A stretch of 64,000 nucleotides of DNA from Mediterraneibacter butyricigenes (GCF_003574295.1 NZ_BHGK01000001.1:1922001-1986000); one strand, 5' to 3'. Counted from the first letter of the stretch, positions 7,929 to 17,724 are shown. Program-made: numbers and translations. Notes: a model not told the origin generated them from the sequence alone.

Positions 7929-10900
7929 ATGGATTTTGCACATTTACATGTCCATACAGAATACAGTCTGTTGGACGGCTCCAATAAAATCAAAGAATAT
8001 GTGGCCAGAGTCAAAGAACTGGGGATGAATGCGGCAGCGATCACGGATCACGGAGTGATGTACGGCGTGATCGATTTCTATCGGGAGGCAAGAAAGCAGG
8101 GGATCAATCCGATCCTTGGCTGCGAGGTCTATGTGGCTCCGAACTCCAGATTTGACCGGGAGACGACCGGCGGAGAGGATCGCTATTATCACCTGGTACT
8201 TCTGGCGGAGAATAATCAGGGTTATGCAAATCTGATGAAGATTGTTTCCAAGGGATTTGTGGAAGGATATTATTACAGACCCCGTGTGGATAAGGAAGTT
8301 CTGCGGGAATACCACGAGGGAATCATTGCATTAAGTGCCTGCCTGGCTGGGGAGATTCCGCGATACCTGGTGAAAGGACTCTATGATGAGGCACGAAAGA
8401 CAGCCAGAGAATACGAAGAGATTTTCGGAAAAGGCAATTTCTTCCTGGAATTGCAGGATCATGGAATCGAGGAACAGGCACAGGTCAATCCGATGCTGAT
8501 CCGCATGTCGGAAGAACTGGATATTCCGCTGGTTGCAACCAATGACGTACATTATACCTATGCAGAGGATGCCACCGCTCATGATATTTTACTGTGTATT
8601 CAGACAGGCAAAAAATTAAGCGATGAGAACCGGATGCGCTATGAGGGTGGTCAGTATTATGTGAAATCCCCGGAGGAAATGTCAGAACTGTTTCCTTATG
8701 CGCAAGAGGCACTGGGAAATACCCAGAAGATCGCGGATCGCTGCCATGTAGAGATTGAGTTTGGCGTGACGAAACTCCCGAAATATGATGTGCCGGATGG
8801 ACTGACTTCCCTGCAATATCTGACGAAGATGTGTGAAGACGGTCTGGTGGAGCGGTATGGTGATGAAAACGGAGTCGTGGAAGATTCTCTGAAGGAACGA
8901 CTGAAATATGAGCTGGATGTGATCACCAACATGGGTTACGTGGACTATTTCCTGATTGTGTGGGATTTCATCAAGTATGCCAGGGACAATGGAATCGCGG
9001 TGGGGCCGGGACGAGGTTCGGCTGCGGGAAGTATCGTGGCATACTGTCTGGGAATCACTAACATTGACCCGATTCGTTATCAATTGCTGTTTGAGCGTTT
9101 CCTGAATCCGGAGCGAGTCTCCATGCCCGATATCGACGTGGACTTCTGCTACGAAAGACGGCAGGAAGTGATCGACTATGTGGTAAGAAAATACGGAAAA
9201 GACCGGGTGGTTCAGATCGTGACCTTCGGTACACTGGCAGCCCGGGGTGTGATCCGGGATGTGGGGCGTGTCATGGACCTGCCTTACGCATTTGTGGATT
9301 CCATTGCGAAAATGATTCCACAGGAACCGAATATGACGATTGATAAAGCGTTAAAAGCCAGCAATGATCTGCGAAAGCTGTATGAAAATGACGAACAGGT
9401 GAAACAGCTGATCGATATGTCCAAACGACTGGAAGGCCTGCCGCGACATTCTTCTATGCATGCAGCGGGCGTGGTGATCGGTCAGAGGGCTCTGGATGAT
9501 TTTGTACCGCTTTCCAGATCTTCGGATGGTTCTGTCACGACCCAGTTTACCATGACCACATTGGAAGAATTGGGCCTGTTGAAGATGGATTTCTTAGGAC
9601 TTCGGACGCTGACTGTGATCCAGGATGCGCAGAAGTTGGTAAATGCAAGGGGAGACTGCAAGCTTCCACTGGATATGATGGACATTGATTATAATGATAA
9701 AGCAGTGCTGGATTCCATCGGAACGGGAAAGACGGACGGTGTGTTCCAGTTGGAGAGCGCAGGGATGAAGAGTTTCATGAAAGAACTGAAACCTCAGAGT
9801 CTGGAAGATATTATCGCTGGAATTTCCCTGTACCGTCCGGGCCCGATGGATTTCATTCCGCAGTACATCAAAGGAAAGGATCATCCGGAGCTGATCACTT
9901 ACGACTGCCCGCAGCTTGAGCCCATCCTGTCGCCGACTTACGGTTGTATCGTTTATCAGGAACAGGTCATGCAGATCGTGCGGGATCTGGCGGGATATAC
10001 GCTGGGACGAAGCGATCTCCTGCGCCGTGCCATGTCCAAGAAAAAAGGGGATGTGATGCAGGAAGAGCGCAAGAATTTCGTGTATGGAAATGAAGAAATG
10101 GGCGTGCCGGGCTGTGTGGCAAATGGAATTGATGAGAAGATTGCAAACAAGATTTATGACGAAATGATTGATTTCGCCAAATATGCCTTCAATAAGTCCC
10201 ATGCGGCGGCTTATGCAGTGGTTTCCTATCAGACCGCTTATCTGAAATATTATTATCCGGTAGAATTTATGGCGGCGCTGATGACATCTGTGATTGAAAA
10301 TCCGTCGAAAGTGGCAGAATATATTTACAGTTGTCGACAGATGGGCATTTCTATTCTGCCACCGGATATCAACGAGGGAGTGGGGAATTTCTCGGTGGAC
10401 GGCGGGAATATCCGGTACGGACTGGCGGCTATTAAGGGCATCGGACGTCCGGTCATCGAGGCACTGGTAGAGGAACGGGAATCCTTTGGAACATTCCGGA
10501 ATCTGCAGGATTTTGTGGAACGTATGGTCGTGAAAGACGCGGTGAACAAGCGTTGCATTGAGAATTTTATCAAGGCAGGAGCGTTGGACAGTCTTCCGGG
10601 AACCAGAAAGCAGTTCATGAGTATTTATCTCCAGATTGTAGAACATGTGACTCAGGAGAAAAAATATTCCATGAGTGGTCAGATGTCACTGTTTGACCTG
10701 GTATCGGAGGAAGATAAGAAAGAATATGAGATTCAATTGCCGGATGTGGGAGAATATTCTAAAGAAATGAAGCTGGCCTTTGAAAAAGAAGTGCTGGGAG
10801 TGTATATTTCAGGGCATCCGCTGGAAGAGTATGAACAGCGGTGGAAAAACGGAATCTCTGCGACTACGGCAGATTTCCAGTTTGATGAGGAACTGGGGCA

Positions 10901-11420
10901 TACCAAAGTGAGGGATGGAGCCAAAGAACAGATCGGAGGCATGATCACCGACAAGACCATCAAACAGACGAGGAACAACCAGACCATGGCATTTTTGACG
11001 GTAGAAGACCTGCTTGGGACGGTGGAAGTGGTGGTATTCCCAAGGGATTATGAAAAGAACCGGGAAGAACTGGAGATCGATCATAAGGTTTTCATTCGGG
11101 GAAAAGTGTCCGAAGAAGATGAAAAAGCCAGCAAGCTGATCTGCGAGACGATCATTCCGTTTGACCATGTGAAGAAAGAATTGTGGCTGCAATTTCCGAG
11201 CAAAGAGGAATATCTGAACAATGCAGAGATCTTAAATGGATATCTGGCAGATTCTGACGGTTTGGATACGGTTGTGATCTATTGTCAGGCGGAACGGGCG
11301 ATCAAACGACTTCCGCGGAACTGGAATGTCCGAATTGAACCGGGGATTTTGAGCAGACTTACAAATTTACTGGGAGAAAAGCGTGTAAAAGTGGTGGAAA
11401 AACCAGTTGAAAAGCTCTGA
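7929..11420 (+). CDS. dnaE: DNA polymerase III alpha subunit (DnaE type)
   Basis: A 1163-residue replicative-family polymerase. The N-terminal PHP domain starts DFAHLHVHTEYSLLDG. The polymerase palm has GPGRGSAAGS (about 360) and the catalytic PDIDVDF motif (about 400), followed by fingers and thumb, a helix-hairpin-helix region and a C-terminal OB domain (about 1000-1085, containing IGGMITDKTIKQT and AFLTVEDLLGTVEVVVF). Length fits DnaE, not PolC, since there is no inserted exonuclease. Start chosen at 7929 after AAGGGAG. In Firmicutes, DnaE usually works beside PolC, extending RNA primers. Confidence 0.96.
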   Translation: MDFAHLHVHTEYSLLDGSNKIKEYVARVKELGMNAAAITDHGVMYGVIDFYREARKQGINPILGCEVYVAPNSRFDRETTGGEDRYYHLVLLAENNQGYANLMKIVSKGFVEGYYYRPRVDKEVLREYHEGIIALSACLAGEIPRYLVKGLYDEARKTAREYEEIFGKGNFFLELQDHGIEEQAQVNPMLIRMSEELDIPLVATNDVHYTYAEDATAHDILLCIQTGKKLSDENRMRYEGGQYYVKSPEEMSELFPYAQEALGNTQKIADRCHVEIEFGVTKLPKYDVPDGLTSLQYLTKMCEDGLVERYGDENGVVEDSLKERLKYELDVITNMGYVDYFLIVWDFIKYARDNGIAVGPGRGSAAGSIVAYCLGITNIDPIRYQLLFERFLNPERVSMPDIDVDFCYERRQEVIDYVVRKYGKDRVVQIVTFGTLAARGVIRDVGRVMDLPYAFVDSIAKMIPQEPNMTIDKALKASNDLRKLYENDEQVKQLIDMSKRLEGLPRHSSMHAAGVVIGQRALDDFVPLSRSSDGSVTTQFTMTTLEELGLLKMDFLGLRTLTVIQDAQKLVNARGDCKLPLDMMDIDYNDKAVLDSIGTGKTDGVFQLESAGMKSFMKELKPQSLEDIIAGISLYRPGPMDFIPQYIKGKDHPELITYDCPQLEPILSPTYGCIVYQEQVMQIVRDLAGYTLGRSDLLRRAMSKKKGDVMQEERKNFVYGNEEMGVPGCVANGIDEKIANKIYDEMIDFAKYAFNKSHAAAYAVVSYQTAYLKYYYPVEFMAALMTSVIENPSKVAEYIYSCRQMGISILPPDINEGVGNFSVDGGNIRYGLAAIKGIGRPVIEALVEERESFGTFRNLQDFVERMVVKDAVNKRCIENFIKAGALDSLPGTRKQFMSIYLQIVEHVTQEKKYSMSGQMSLFDLVSEEDKKEYEIQLPDVGEYSKEMKLAFEKEVLGVYISGHPLEEYEQRWKNGISATTADFQFDEELGHTKVRDGAKEQIGGMITDKTIKQTRNNQTMAFLTVEDLLGTVEVVVFPRDYEKNREELEIDHKVFIRGKVSEEDEKASKLICETIIPFDHVKKELWLQFPSKEEYLNNAEILNGYLADSDGLDTVVIYCQAERAIKRLPRNWNVRIEPGILSRLTNLLGEKRVKVVEKPVEKL

Positions 11421-11555
11421 TAAATAGAGTAGAATAAGTGAAGCGTTAAATTTACAACGATAAAACGACGCAGGCGAGAAGCAAAGGGAATTCATGGCAG
11501 CCTTTTGTATTCGAAACACAGGAAGAACATCAGTGTGAGAAAGGGTGGTAAAAAG

Positions 11556-12545
11556 ATGGCAGCAGAAGACAGAGAAAACCAGATCAGGACAATCGGAGTA
11601 CTGACAAGTGGTGGAGACGCACCTGGAATGAATGCAGCAATCAGAGCAGTTGTAAGAACAGCTTTATCTAAGGGCGTAAAGGTAAGAGGAATCAGAAGAG
11701 GATTCCACGGACTTTTAAAAGAAGAGATCATTGATATGAGCGCAAGAGATGTGGCAGACATCATTCAGAGAGGTGGTACAACACTTCTGACCGCTCGTTG
11801 TAAGTCAATGATGACAGAAGAAGGTCAGCAGAAGGCAGCAGCAATCTGTAAAAAATATGGAATTGACGGACTGGTAGTAATCGGTGGAGACGGATCTTTC
11901 CGTGGAGCACAGAAACTGGCCAGCCTTGGAGTCAATACAATCGGTGTTCCGGGAACCATCGACCTGGATATCGCTTGTACAGAATATACAATCGGATTCG
12001 ATACCGCAGTCAATACTGCGATGGAAGCAATCGATAAGGTTCGTGATACTTCTACATCCCATGAGAGATGCAGTATCATCGAGGTAATGGGACGTGATGC
12101 AGGATATCTGGCATTGTGGTGTGGTATCGCCAACGGTGCAGAGCGTATTCTTCTTCCGGAAGAGCACGACTATGACGAGGCAGAACTGATCGAAGATATC
12201 AAAGAGAGCATGAGAAGAGGAAAGAAGAATTACATCATCATCAATGCAGAAGGTGTTGGAGATTCTATCAATCTTGCTAAGAGAATCGAAACTGCAACAG
12301 GCATCGAGACAAGAGCAACCATCCTGGGACACATGCAACGTGGTGGAAGCCCGACATGTAAAGACAGAATGTATGCTTCTATTATGGGATCTAAAGCAGT
12401 TGATCTGCTTCTGGAAGGAAAGTCCAACCGTGTCGTAGGATATCGCCACGGTGAATACGTAGACTTTGATATTGACGAAGCGCTGAAGATGAACAAAGGA
12501 ATTCCACAGTATCAGTACGAGATTTCCAAAATACTGGCACTGTAA
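11556..12545 (+). CDS. pfkA: ATP-dependent 6-phosphofructokinase
   Basis: A 329-residue group A PFK, committing fructose-6-phosphate to glycolysis. It shows the ATP loop GVLTSGGDAPGMNAAIR, the GGDGS motif, the catalytic segment PGTIDLDI, the MGRDAGY fructose-6-phosphate motif and HMQRGGSPTCKDR. Gly in the GGDGS and PGT positions indicates ATP use instead of pyrophosphate. The usual TIDND reads TIDLD, keeping both aspartates. Start at 11556 follows AAGGGTGG; an upstream in-frame start would add a basic 17-residue tail. It follows dnaE, a common neighbour in this group. Confidence 0.95.
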   Translation: MAAEDRENQIRTIGVLTSGGDAPGMNAAIRAVVRTALSKGVKVRGIRRGFHGLLKEEIIDMSARDVADIIQRGGTTLLTARCKSMMTEEGQQKAAAICKKYGIDGLVVIGGDGSFRGAQKLASLGVNTIGVPGTIDLDIACTEYTIGFDTAVNTAMEAIDKVRDTSTSHERCSIIEVMGRDAGYLALWCGIANGAERILLPEEHDYDEAELIEDIKESMRRGKKNYIIINAEGVGDSINLAKRIETATGIETRATILGHMQRGGSPTCKDRMYASIMGSKAVDLLLEGKSNRVVGYRHGEYVDFDIDEALKMNKGIPQYQYEISKILAL

Positions 12546-12594
12546 TTTACAGAATATCAGTTAACATCATTTCGATAAAAATCTGGGGGATTTT

Positions 12595-13410
12595 ATGGAG
12601 TGTAAAAAGAATGCGCCGATTGGGGTATTCGATTCAGGAGTGGGTGGTCTTACGGTGGTCCGTGAGATCACCCGTCAACTTCCTGAGGAAAATATCGTCT
12701 ATTTCGGTGATACGGCACGTGTGCCTTACGGAAGCAAATCAAAAGAGAATATTATCCGGTTTTCCGAACAGATCATTCGGTTCCTTCTGACCAAGGAGGT
12801 CAAAGCAATCGTGATTGCCTGCAATACCGCCAGTGCGCTGGCTTTGGATGCGGTAAGGGACGAGTTTGATGTTCCGCTCCTCGGCGTGGTCGTTCCCGGG
12901 GCAAGAGCAGCGGTAGAGGCGACACACAACGGAAAGATCGGTGTGATCGGGACGGATGCAACGGTACACAGCCATGTTTACACCAAAGAGATCCAGAAGA
13001 TGAAGTCGGACGTTACCGTTCAGGAGAAAGCCTGTCCGCTGTTTGTACCATTGGTTGAAGAAGGGTTTAAAGATCATGCAGTGACAGGTGAGATCATTGA
13101 TCATTATCTCAGTTCCATGAGGGGATCGGAGATTGATACCATGATCCTGGGCTGTACCCACTATCCGCTTTTGCGCTCCCGGATCCGAACATACATGGGA
13201 GACAATATCCAGATCGTTAATCCGGCCTATGAGACGGCGATGGATCTGAAGAAGATCTTAAAAGAGCAGGATATGGAAAATCCACAGACCAGTCAGGGAC
13301 ACTGTGAATTCTATGTCAGTGACGCGGCGGAGAAGTTCAAAAGCTTTGCCAATTCTGTAATGCCTTTTGATATCGAATCGACCAGAGTGATTCAGATTGA
13401 AGAATATTAG
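12595..13410 (+). CDS. murI: Glutamate racemase
   Basis: A 271-residue cofactor-independent racemase supplying D-glutamate for peptidoglycan. It has the N-terminal PIGVFDSGVGGLTVV motif, YFGDTARVPYG, the first catalytic cysteine in ACNTASA (about 74) and the second in LGCTHYPLL (about 187). Length is standard. The ribosome site GGGGGAT lies just before the ATG. It sits 50 bp after pfkA and is followed closely by a DUF1934 gene. Confidence 0.95.
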   Translation: MECKKNAPIGVFDSGVGGLTVVREITRQLPEENIVYFGDTARVPYGSKSKENIIRFSEQIIRFLLTKEVKAIVIACNTASALALDAVRDEFDVPLLGVVVPGARAAVEATHNGKIGVIGTDATVHSHVYTKEIQKMKSDVTVQEKACPLFVPLVEEGFKDHAVTGEIIDHYLSSMRGSEIDTMILGCTHYPLLRSRIRTYMGDNIQIVNPAYETAMDLKKILKEQDMENPQTSQGHCEFYVSDAAEKFKSFANSVMPFDIESTRVIQIEEY

Positions 13411-13435
13411 TGAAAAGAAATGGTGGGAACAGGTA

Positions 13436-13897
13436 ATGAAGAAGGATGTACTGGTGAGTATTTCCGGACTACATACGGATATGATGAATCCGTCCGATGA
13501 GCAGGAGCCGATCGAAGTGATCGTGCCCGCCAGCTATTATTATAAGAACGGCAAACATTATGTGATGTATGAGGAACCGGTAGAGGGAAGTCTGCAGGAT
13601 GTGATTAAGAACCGGATCAAGATTACCGGAGAAGACCTGCTTGAGATTTCCAAGACAGGCGCAACCAATGCGCATATGATTTTTGAGAAAAATAAAAAGA
13701 ATCTGACGTATTACGGAACTCCTTACGGGCAGATGCTTTTGGGAGTAGATACGACCCGTATGGATATCGATATGACAGAGGATCATATCCACATTGCAGT
13801 GGATTACCAGTTGGATGTGAATCATGAGCCGATGGCGGAATGCGAGATCCGTATGCAGATTACGTCAAAAGACAGCGGGAAATTTTCGCTGGCATAA
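13436..13897 (+). CDS. DUF1934 domain-containing protein
   Basis: A 153-residue beta-barrel (calycin-like) protein of the DUF1934/YwiB family. It contains the typical pattern of strands VLVSISGLHTD, KHYVMYEEP, GTPYGQMLLGVDT and HIHIAVDYQLDVN. ATG at 13436 is preferred over a TTG at 13397 that would overlap murI. It is probably cotranscribed with murI. Biochemical function is not established. Confidence 0.82.
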   Translation: MKKDVLVSISGLHTDMMNPSDEQEPIEVIVPASYYYKNGKHYVMYEEPVEGSLQDVIKNRIKITGEDLLEISKTGATNAHMIFEKNKKNLTYYGTPYGQMLLGVDTTRMDIDMTEDHIHIAVDYQLDVNHEPMAECEIRMQITSKDSGKFSLA

Positions 13898-13903
13898 AAG
13901 GTA

Positions 13904-14151
13904 CCGCAAAAAGTTGCGACGGGAACCGCGTACGCTTGCCTTCGCCCCTTAGAGAGATGCCCTTCGAGCGGCGCCTATGCTTGCTCTCAGGAAGTACTGG
14001 GGCTTCGGATGTTCCCTTACGCAATCTTTTTGCGGTGAGGGAACTATATCTCTTTATTTCCTTGACTATACTTAAAGAAGCAAAGCGGGTTCCGTTCTTA
14101 TAGTTTGGAAGGAAAAAGAAATAAAGTAACCGCAAAAAGTTGCGACGGGAA
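13904..14151. repeat. Compound intergenic repeat with 22-bp direct-repeat ends and internal inverted copy
   Basis: An identical 22-nt segment starting CCGCAAAAAGTTGCG occurs at 13904-13925 and again at 14130-14151. An inverted, slightly altered copy (CGCAATCTTTTTGCGG) lies at about 14021-14036. Inside are a module starting TTCGAGCGGCGC and containing GGGCTTCGGATGTTCCCTTA (shared with 28802-28846 and partly with 18926-19004), and an arm TCTTTATTTCCTT matched in inverse by AAGGAAAAAGAAATAAAG. The layout looks like a non-coding MITE-like or nested repeat. Short open frames in it are not believable genes. This accounts for the gap between the DUF1934 gene and 14227. Confidence 0.6.
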
Positions 14152-14197
14152 AAGAAAAAGACATCGACCAGCATCTCTGGTTGATGTCTTTTCTTTT
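14150..14197. terminator. Bidirectional terminator
   Basis: A 21-22 bp stem: AAAAGAAAAAGACATCGACCAG-type arm at 14150-14171 and CTGGTTGATGTCTTTTCTTTT-type arm at 14177-14197, with a five-base loop. Both flanks are A/T rich, so it can serve the converging murI-DUF1934 transcript and the gene at 14227-14670. Confidence 0.85.
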
Positions 14198-14226
14198 ACA
14201 TAGATTCATGAAATTGTCAATAGAAA

Positions 14227-14670
14227 TTATTTGGATTTTTTAAATCTGGAGAAGAAGCCTTTTTTCTCCGGCGGAGTATCCAGAGAACCTCTCACACCGC
14301 GTACACCGGAAATGTAGATACCACTTACGGTTGCTTTGACTTCTTTCTTGACCGGAATGACATCGAAGACTTCTCTGTCGCACATGAAAGAAATAATCTT
14401 CGGTCCGACCTTTGCCTTTACAACATAAACCTTGGAACGACGCATATATTTTGGTACGCTTTCCATCACAAAGGCAGGAAATCCGGCATCTCTCAACTTC
14501 ATCTTCTTCTTATCGATAACCAGCATGGACATGTTCTGCTTGGTAGCTTCCATCTGTTCCTGCTGTTCTGCCTGACGTTTCTCCATTTTCTTTCCGAGAA
14601 AATAAAGGACAACGGTCGCGATAATCAGAACGACTAATATCACAAGTAATACGATAGTCAATTTACTCAC
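14227..14670 (-). CDS. Single-pass membrane protein of unknown function
   Basis: A 147-residue protein starting with GTG after a strong AGGAGGGT site. An N-terminal membrane helix (about 4-26, LTIVLLVILVVLIIATVVLYF) is followed by a charged Gln/Glu linker and a cytoplasmic or extracellular domain with KVYVVKAKVGPKIISFMCD and ATVSGIYISGVRG strands, then a basic tail GFFSRFKKSK. No recognised enzyme motif. It is monocistronic, between a terminator and the divergent cls gene. Confidence 0.65.
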   Translation of the reverse strand: MSKLTIVLLVILVVLIIATVVLYFLGKKMEKRQAEQQEQMEATKQNMSMLVIDKKKMKLRDAGFPAFVMESVPKYMRRSKVYVVKAKVGPKIISFMCDREVFDVIPVKKEVKATVSGIYISGVRGVRGSLDTPPEKKGFFSRFKKSK

Positions 14671-14758
14671 GAAAATACCCTCCTACAAATCTTTTTCACA
14701 TAGATAACATTGTATCATTCTTTCCCTTGAAGTGCAAGAGAATAAGTACATGCAGGGG

Positions 14759-14787
14759 TTGCCGATTTGGAAAACATGACGTATAAT
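14759..14787 (+). promoter_or_regulatory. Sigma-A promoter for cls
   Basis: TTGCCG at 14759-14764 and TATAAT at 14782-14787 with a 17-bp spacer, about 30 bp before the cls ATG. Confidence 0.75.
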
Positions 14788-14816
14788 ACGAGAATATCAA
14801 GTGAGGGAGTTTTTGT

Positions 14817-16292
14817 ATGCTGACAGCAATTGCAAATGTTTTTGTGCAGAGTTACCAGTTTACCATGGAACATCTGCTGATTATCAATATTTTATTGTCA
14901 CTTTTGATCATATTTTTCCAGAGAAGATCCCCGCAGACGGTGTGGACCTGGCTTCTGGTCCTTTATTTTATTCCGATTCTCGGATTTGTTCTGTATCTGA
15001 TCATCGGGCAGGATTTTCATAAGAGTCATATGTTTAAGATGAAGGAGATCGAAGGAGAGTTGAAATATGCCGTCAGACGGCAGGAAGAACATATTTACCG
15101 CAGGCAGTTGCGACTTGCAAATCCTGCGATGGAGAGGTTCCGGGGATTGATCCTGTACAATCTGGAAGCCGGCGAGGCGGTTCTGACAGACAATAATGAT
15201 GTGCAGATTTATACGGATGGAAGAAAGAAATTTGAAGCATTACTCCGGGAGATCTATGCAGCACAGCATTACATTCACATGCAATATTACATTATCAAGA
15301 ATGATGAGCTTTGGCAGACCATCGAAAAGGCACTGATTCAGAAAGCAAGAGAAGGCGTAGAGGTGCGGATCTTGTTTGACAGTATGGGATGTCGGACTAT
15401 GAGAAACCGTGACTGGGAACGACTGGAAAAGGAGGGAATCCTGGTGGCGGAATTCTTCCCGGCTTTGTTAGGGCAGTTACAGCTTCGTGTGAATTACCGG
15501 AATCACCGGAAGATCGTGGTGATCGATGGAAGAGTCGGATTCGTCGGTGGATTTAATATTGGACGGGAGTACATTGGACGGGACAAGAAGTTCGGCTACT
15601 GGCGAGACACGCATCTTTGCATCGAAGGATCCGCCGTGACGACTCTGGCAGTACGGTTTGTTCTGGACTGGAATTATGCGGCCAAAGAAAATCTGTTCCT
15701 GGAGGATCATCTGTTTGAACTGCCGACCTATCAGCGGAACGGGCATGATCTGGTGCAGGTGATTTCCAGTGGGCCGGATTCCAAGACCAAGACGATCCAC
15801 GACAACTATCTGCAACTGATCCACAGTGCCAAGCATCACATTTATTTGCAGACGCCTTATTTTATCCCGGATGAGTCGATTCTCAATGCTCTTCAGATCG
15901 CCAGCCGGTCTGGAATTGATGTGCGGATTATGATTCCGTCCAAGCCGGATCATCCTTTTGTTTACTGGGCAACATACTCCTATTTGGGAGAAATGGTGGC
16001 AGCCGGAGCAAAATGTTATGTCTATAATAACGGATTTCTGCATGCAAAAACACTGTGCGTAGACGGTATGGTGGGAAGCGTGGGAACGGCGAATATGGAT
16101 ATTCGGAGTTTTGAACTGAATTTCGAGGTAAATGCCGTGATCTACAGTGAGCGAACAGTGCAGCGGTTAGAGCGGGCGTTTGAACAGGATATTGAAAAAT
16201 GCACTCAGATCACCCGAAATATCTATGACCAGAGAAATATGATGATCCGGGCAAAAGAACAGTTCTCCAGATTGCTGTCCCCGCTGCTGTAA
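14817..16292 (+). CDS. cls: Cardiolipin synthase (phospholipase D family)
   Basis: A 491-residue membrane enzyme condensing phosphatidylglycerol into cardiolipin. Two N-terminal membrane helices (about 20-65) precede two phospholipase D modules. The first HKD motif is NHRKIVVIDGRVGFVGG (about 225-240) and the second is LHAKTLCVDGMVGSVGTAN (about 405-423). A GAGGGAG site precedes the ATG by seven bases. Size matches Bacillus ClsA-type enzymes. Confidence 0.92.
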   Translation: MLTAIANVFVQSYQFTMEHLLIINILLSLLIIFFQRRSPQTVWTWLLVLYFIPILGFVLYLIIGQDFHKSHMFKMKEIEGELKYAVRRQEEHIYRRQLRLANPAMERFRGLILYNLEAGEAVLTDNNDVQIYTDGRKKFEALLREIYAAQHYIHMQYYIIKNDELWQTIEKALIQKAREGVEVRILFDSMGCRTMRNRDWERLEKEGILVAEFFPALLGQLQLRVNYRNHRKIVVIDGRVGFVGGFNIGREYIGRDKKFGYWRDTHLCIEGSAVTTLAVRFVLDWNYAAKENLFLEDHLFELPTYQRNGHDLVQVISSGPDSKTKTIHDNYLQLIHSAKHHIYLQTPYFIPDESILNALQIASRSGIDVRIMIPSKPDHPFVYWATYSYLGEMVAAGAKCYVYNNGFLHAKTLCVDGMVGSVGTANMDIRSFELNFEVNAVIYSERTVQRLERAFEQDIEKCTQITRNIYDQRNMMIRAKEQFSRLLSPLL

Positions 16293-16509
16293 TTGCATGA
16301 GAAAGTGAATTAAGTATGAACTCTAGACAGATTTTATTCCAAATTGGCAGGAAATGTGCTATATTTGGCAATGGCATTGCTGTGTGAAATGAAATCGCAA
16401 TCTGAAGTTCAAAAGGATTCACACTGCAAATTGAAATCTGGAAACAAAAATCCGAAAAGGAAGTTCGAAATTTAAAAATAAAAATATATAGAAAACGAGA
16501 GGAAGCATT

Positions 16510-17580
16510 ATGAAGAAAAAATTATTAGTATTGGCAATGACAGCGTGCGTGGCATTTGGTCTTGCGGGATGTTCCGGAAAATTATCCGATGATTATGTGA
16601 CCATCAACAAGTACAAAGGTCTTGAAGTAGACGAGGTTGCAAAGACTGAGGTTACAGACGACATGGTGGAATCATCCATCGACACAAAATTGGAAGAGAA
16701 CGGAAATACAGAAGGTGAAGTAAAAGACGGTGATACCGTAAATCTGGACTTCACAGGAAGTGTGGACGGTGTAGAATTCGACGGTGGACAGGCAAACGGC
16801 GCGAGCCTGGAGATCGGATCCGGAACTTTCATCGGAGCAAATGGAGATTATAAGGGATTCGAAGAACAGTTAGTCGGACACAAGGTCGGAGAAGAATTTA
16901 CCATTACCGTAAAATTCCCGGATGATTATTCCAGCACGGAGCTGGCTGGAAAAGTTGCTGACTTTAAAATTAAGATCAACAGCATCAAAGCAGAACTGAC
17001 AGATGACTGGGTAAAGGAAAACAGTGACAAGTCTAAGACCGTTGCAGAGTATAAAAAAGAAGTGAAGAAGGAACTGGAAGCTAAGGCAGAAGAAACGCAG
17101 AATTATTCTCTGAGAAGCGAAGTGCTGACAGCCTTGATCGATCAGGTGGAATTGACAGACAAAGCATCCAGCCTGGTAGAAGATAAAGAAAAAGAAATCA
17201 AAGAATATTATCAGTCTCAGGCAACAACCTACGGTGTAGAATTCTCAGAATTCTTAAGTTCCTATCTGAATATGACAGAAGAAGAGTTTGATGCACAGGT
17301 CAAGACGGTTGCAGAGAACACCATGAAACAGGAAAAAGCAGTAGAGCTTCTTGCTGACAAGAAGAAACTGGAACCGACAGATAAAGAGTATGAAGAAGCT
17401 TATCAGCAGTATGCAGATGATTACGGCTATGAAAGCGTTGACAAGATGAAAGAGCTGGTTGGAGAAGATACCCTGAAACAACTGGTGAGGAAAGATGCAG
17501 TGGGAGATTATCTGGTAAAGAGTTGTGTACAGGTGGAAGCAAGTGATACCTCCAGTACGTCAGATTCTTCCTCAAAGTAA
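16510..17580 (+). CDS. Trigger-factor-like peptidyl-prolyl isomerase lipoprotein
   Basis: A 356-residue predicted lipoprotein with signal peptide and lipobox LAGC (Cys about 21). An FKBP-type domain (about 75-160; GDTVNLDFTGSVDGVEFDGG, FEEQLVGHKVGEEFTITVKFP) is followed by a helical trigger-factor C-terminal-like chaperone region (about 165-340) and a Ser-rich tail. The ribosome-binding domain of true trigger factor is replaced by the signal peptide. The inferred role is extracytoplasmic folding of secreted proteins. Confidence 0.85.
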   Translation: MKKKLLVLAMTACVAFGLAGCSGKLSDDYVTINKYKGLEVDEVAKTEVTDDMVESSIDTKLEENGNTEGEVKDGDTVNLDFTGSVDGVEFDGGQANGASLEIGSGTFIGANGDYKGFEEQLVGHKVGEEFTITVKFPDDYSSTELAGKVADFKIKINSIKAELTDDWVKENSDKSKTVAEYKKEVKKELEAKAEETQNYSLRSEVLTALIDQVELTDKASSLVEDKEKEIKEYYQSQATTYGVEFSEFLSSYLNMTEEEFDAQVKTVAENTMKQEKAVELLADKKKLEPTDKEYEEAYQQYADDYGYESVDKMKELVGEDTLKQLVRKDAVGDYLVKSCVQVEASDTSSTSDSSSK

Positions 17581-17610
17581 GAGAAAATTAAAAAGTGCCG
17601 ATCAATACAG

Positions 17611-17650
17611 ATCCCGGAATATGCTTTTCAGGCATTTCCGGGATTTGTGA
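17611..17650 (+). terminator. Terminator after the trigger-factor-like gene
   Basis: ATCCCGGAA (17611-17619) pairs with TTCCGGGAT (17636-17644), with an extra TGC/GCA inside, followed by TTGTGAATTT. The T-run is modest. Confidence 0.65.
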
Positions 17651-17724
17651 ATTTATGGACTGTGGCTTTATGAAATCCGTAATTTATGGGAGGGGATGGT
17701 CTGAAATTCATGTTTCTTATTGTT

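Noticed and set aside
9594-10646. Long open frame (350 codons) on the minus strand
   Set aside because: It is antisense to dnaE, is rich in Ile, His and Arg without domain pattern, and lacks a ribosome site.
13860-14174. Minus-strand frame of 104 codons containing GTSEAPVLPESKHR
   Set aside because: It is translation of the dispersed repeat; a similar peptide arises from the copy at 28.8 kb, so it reflects DNA repeat structure and not a gene.
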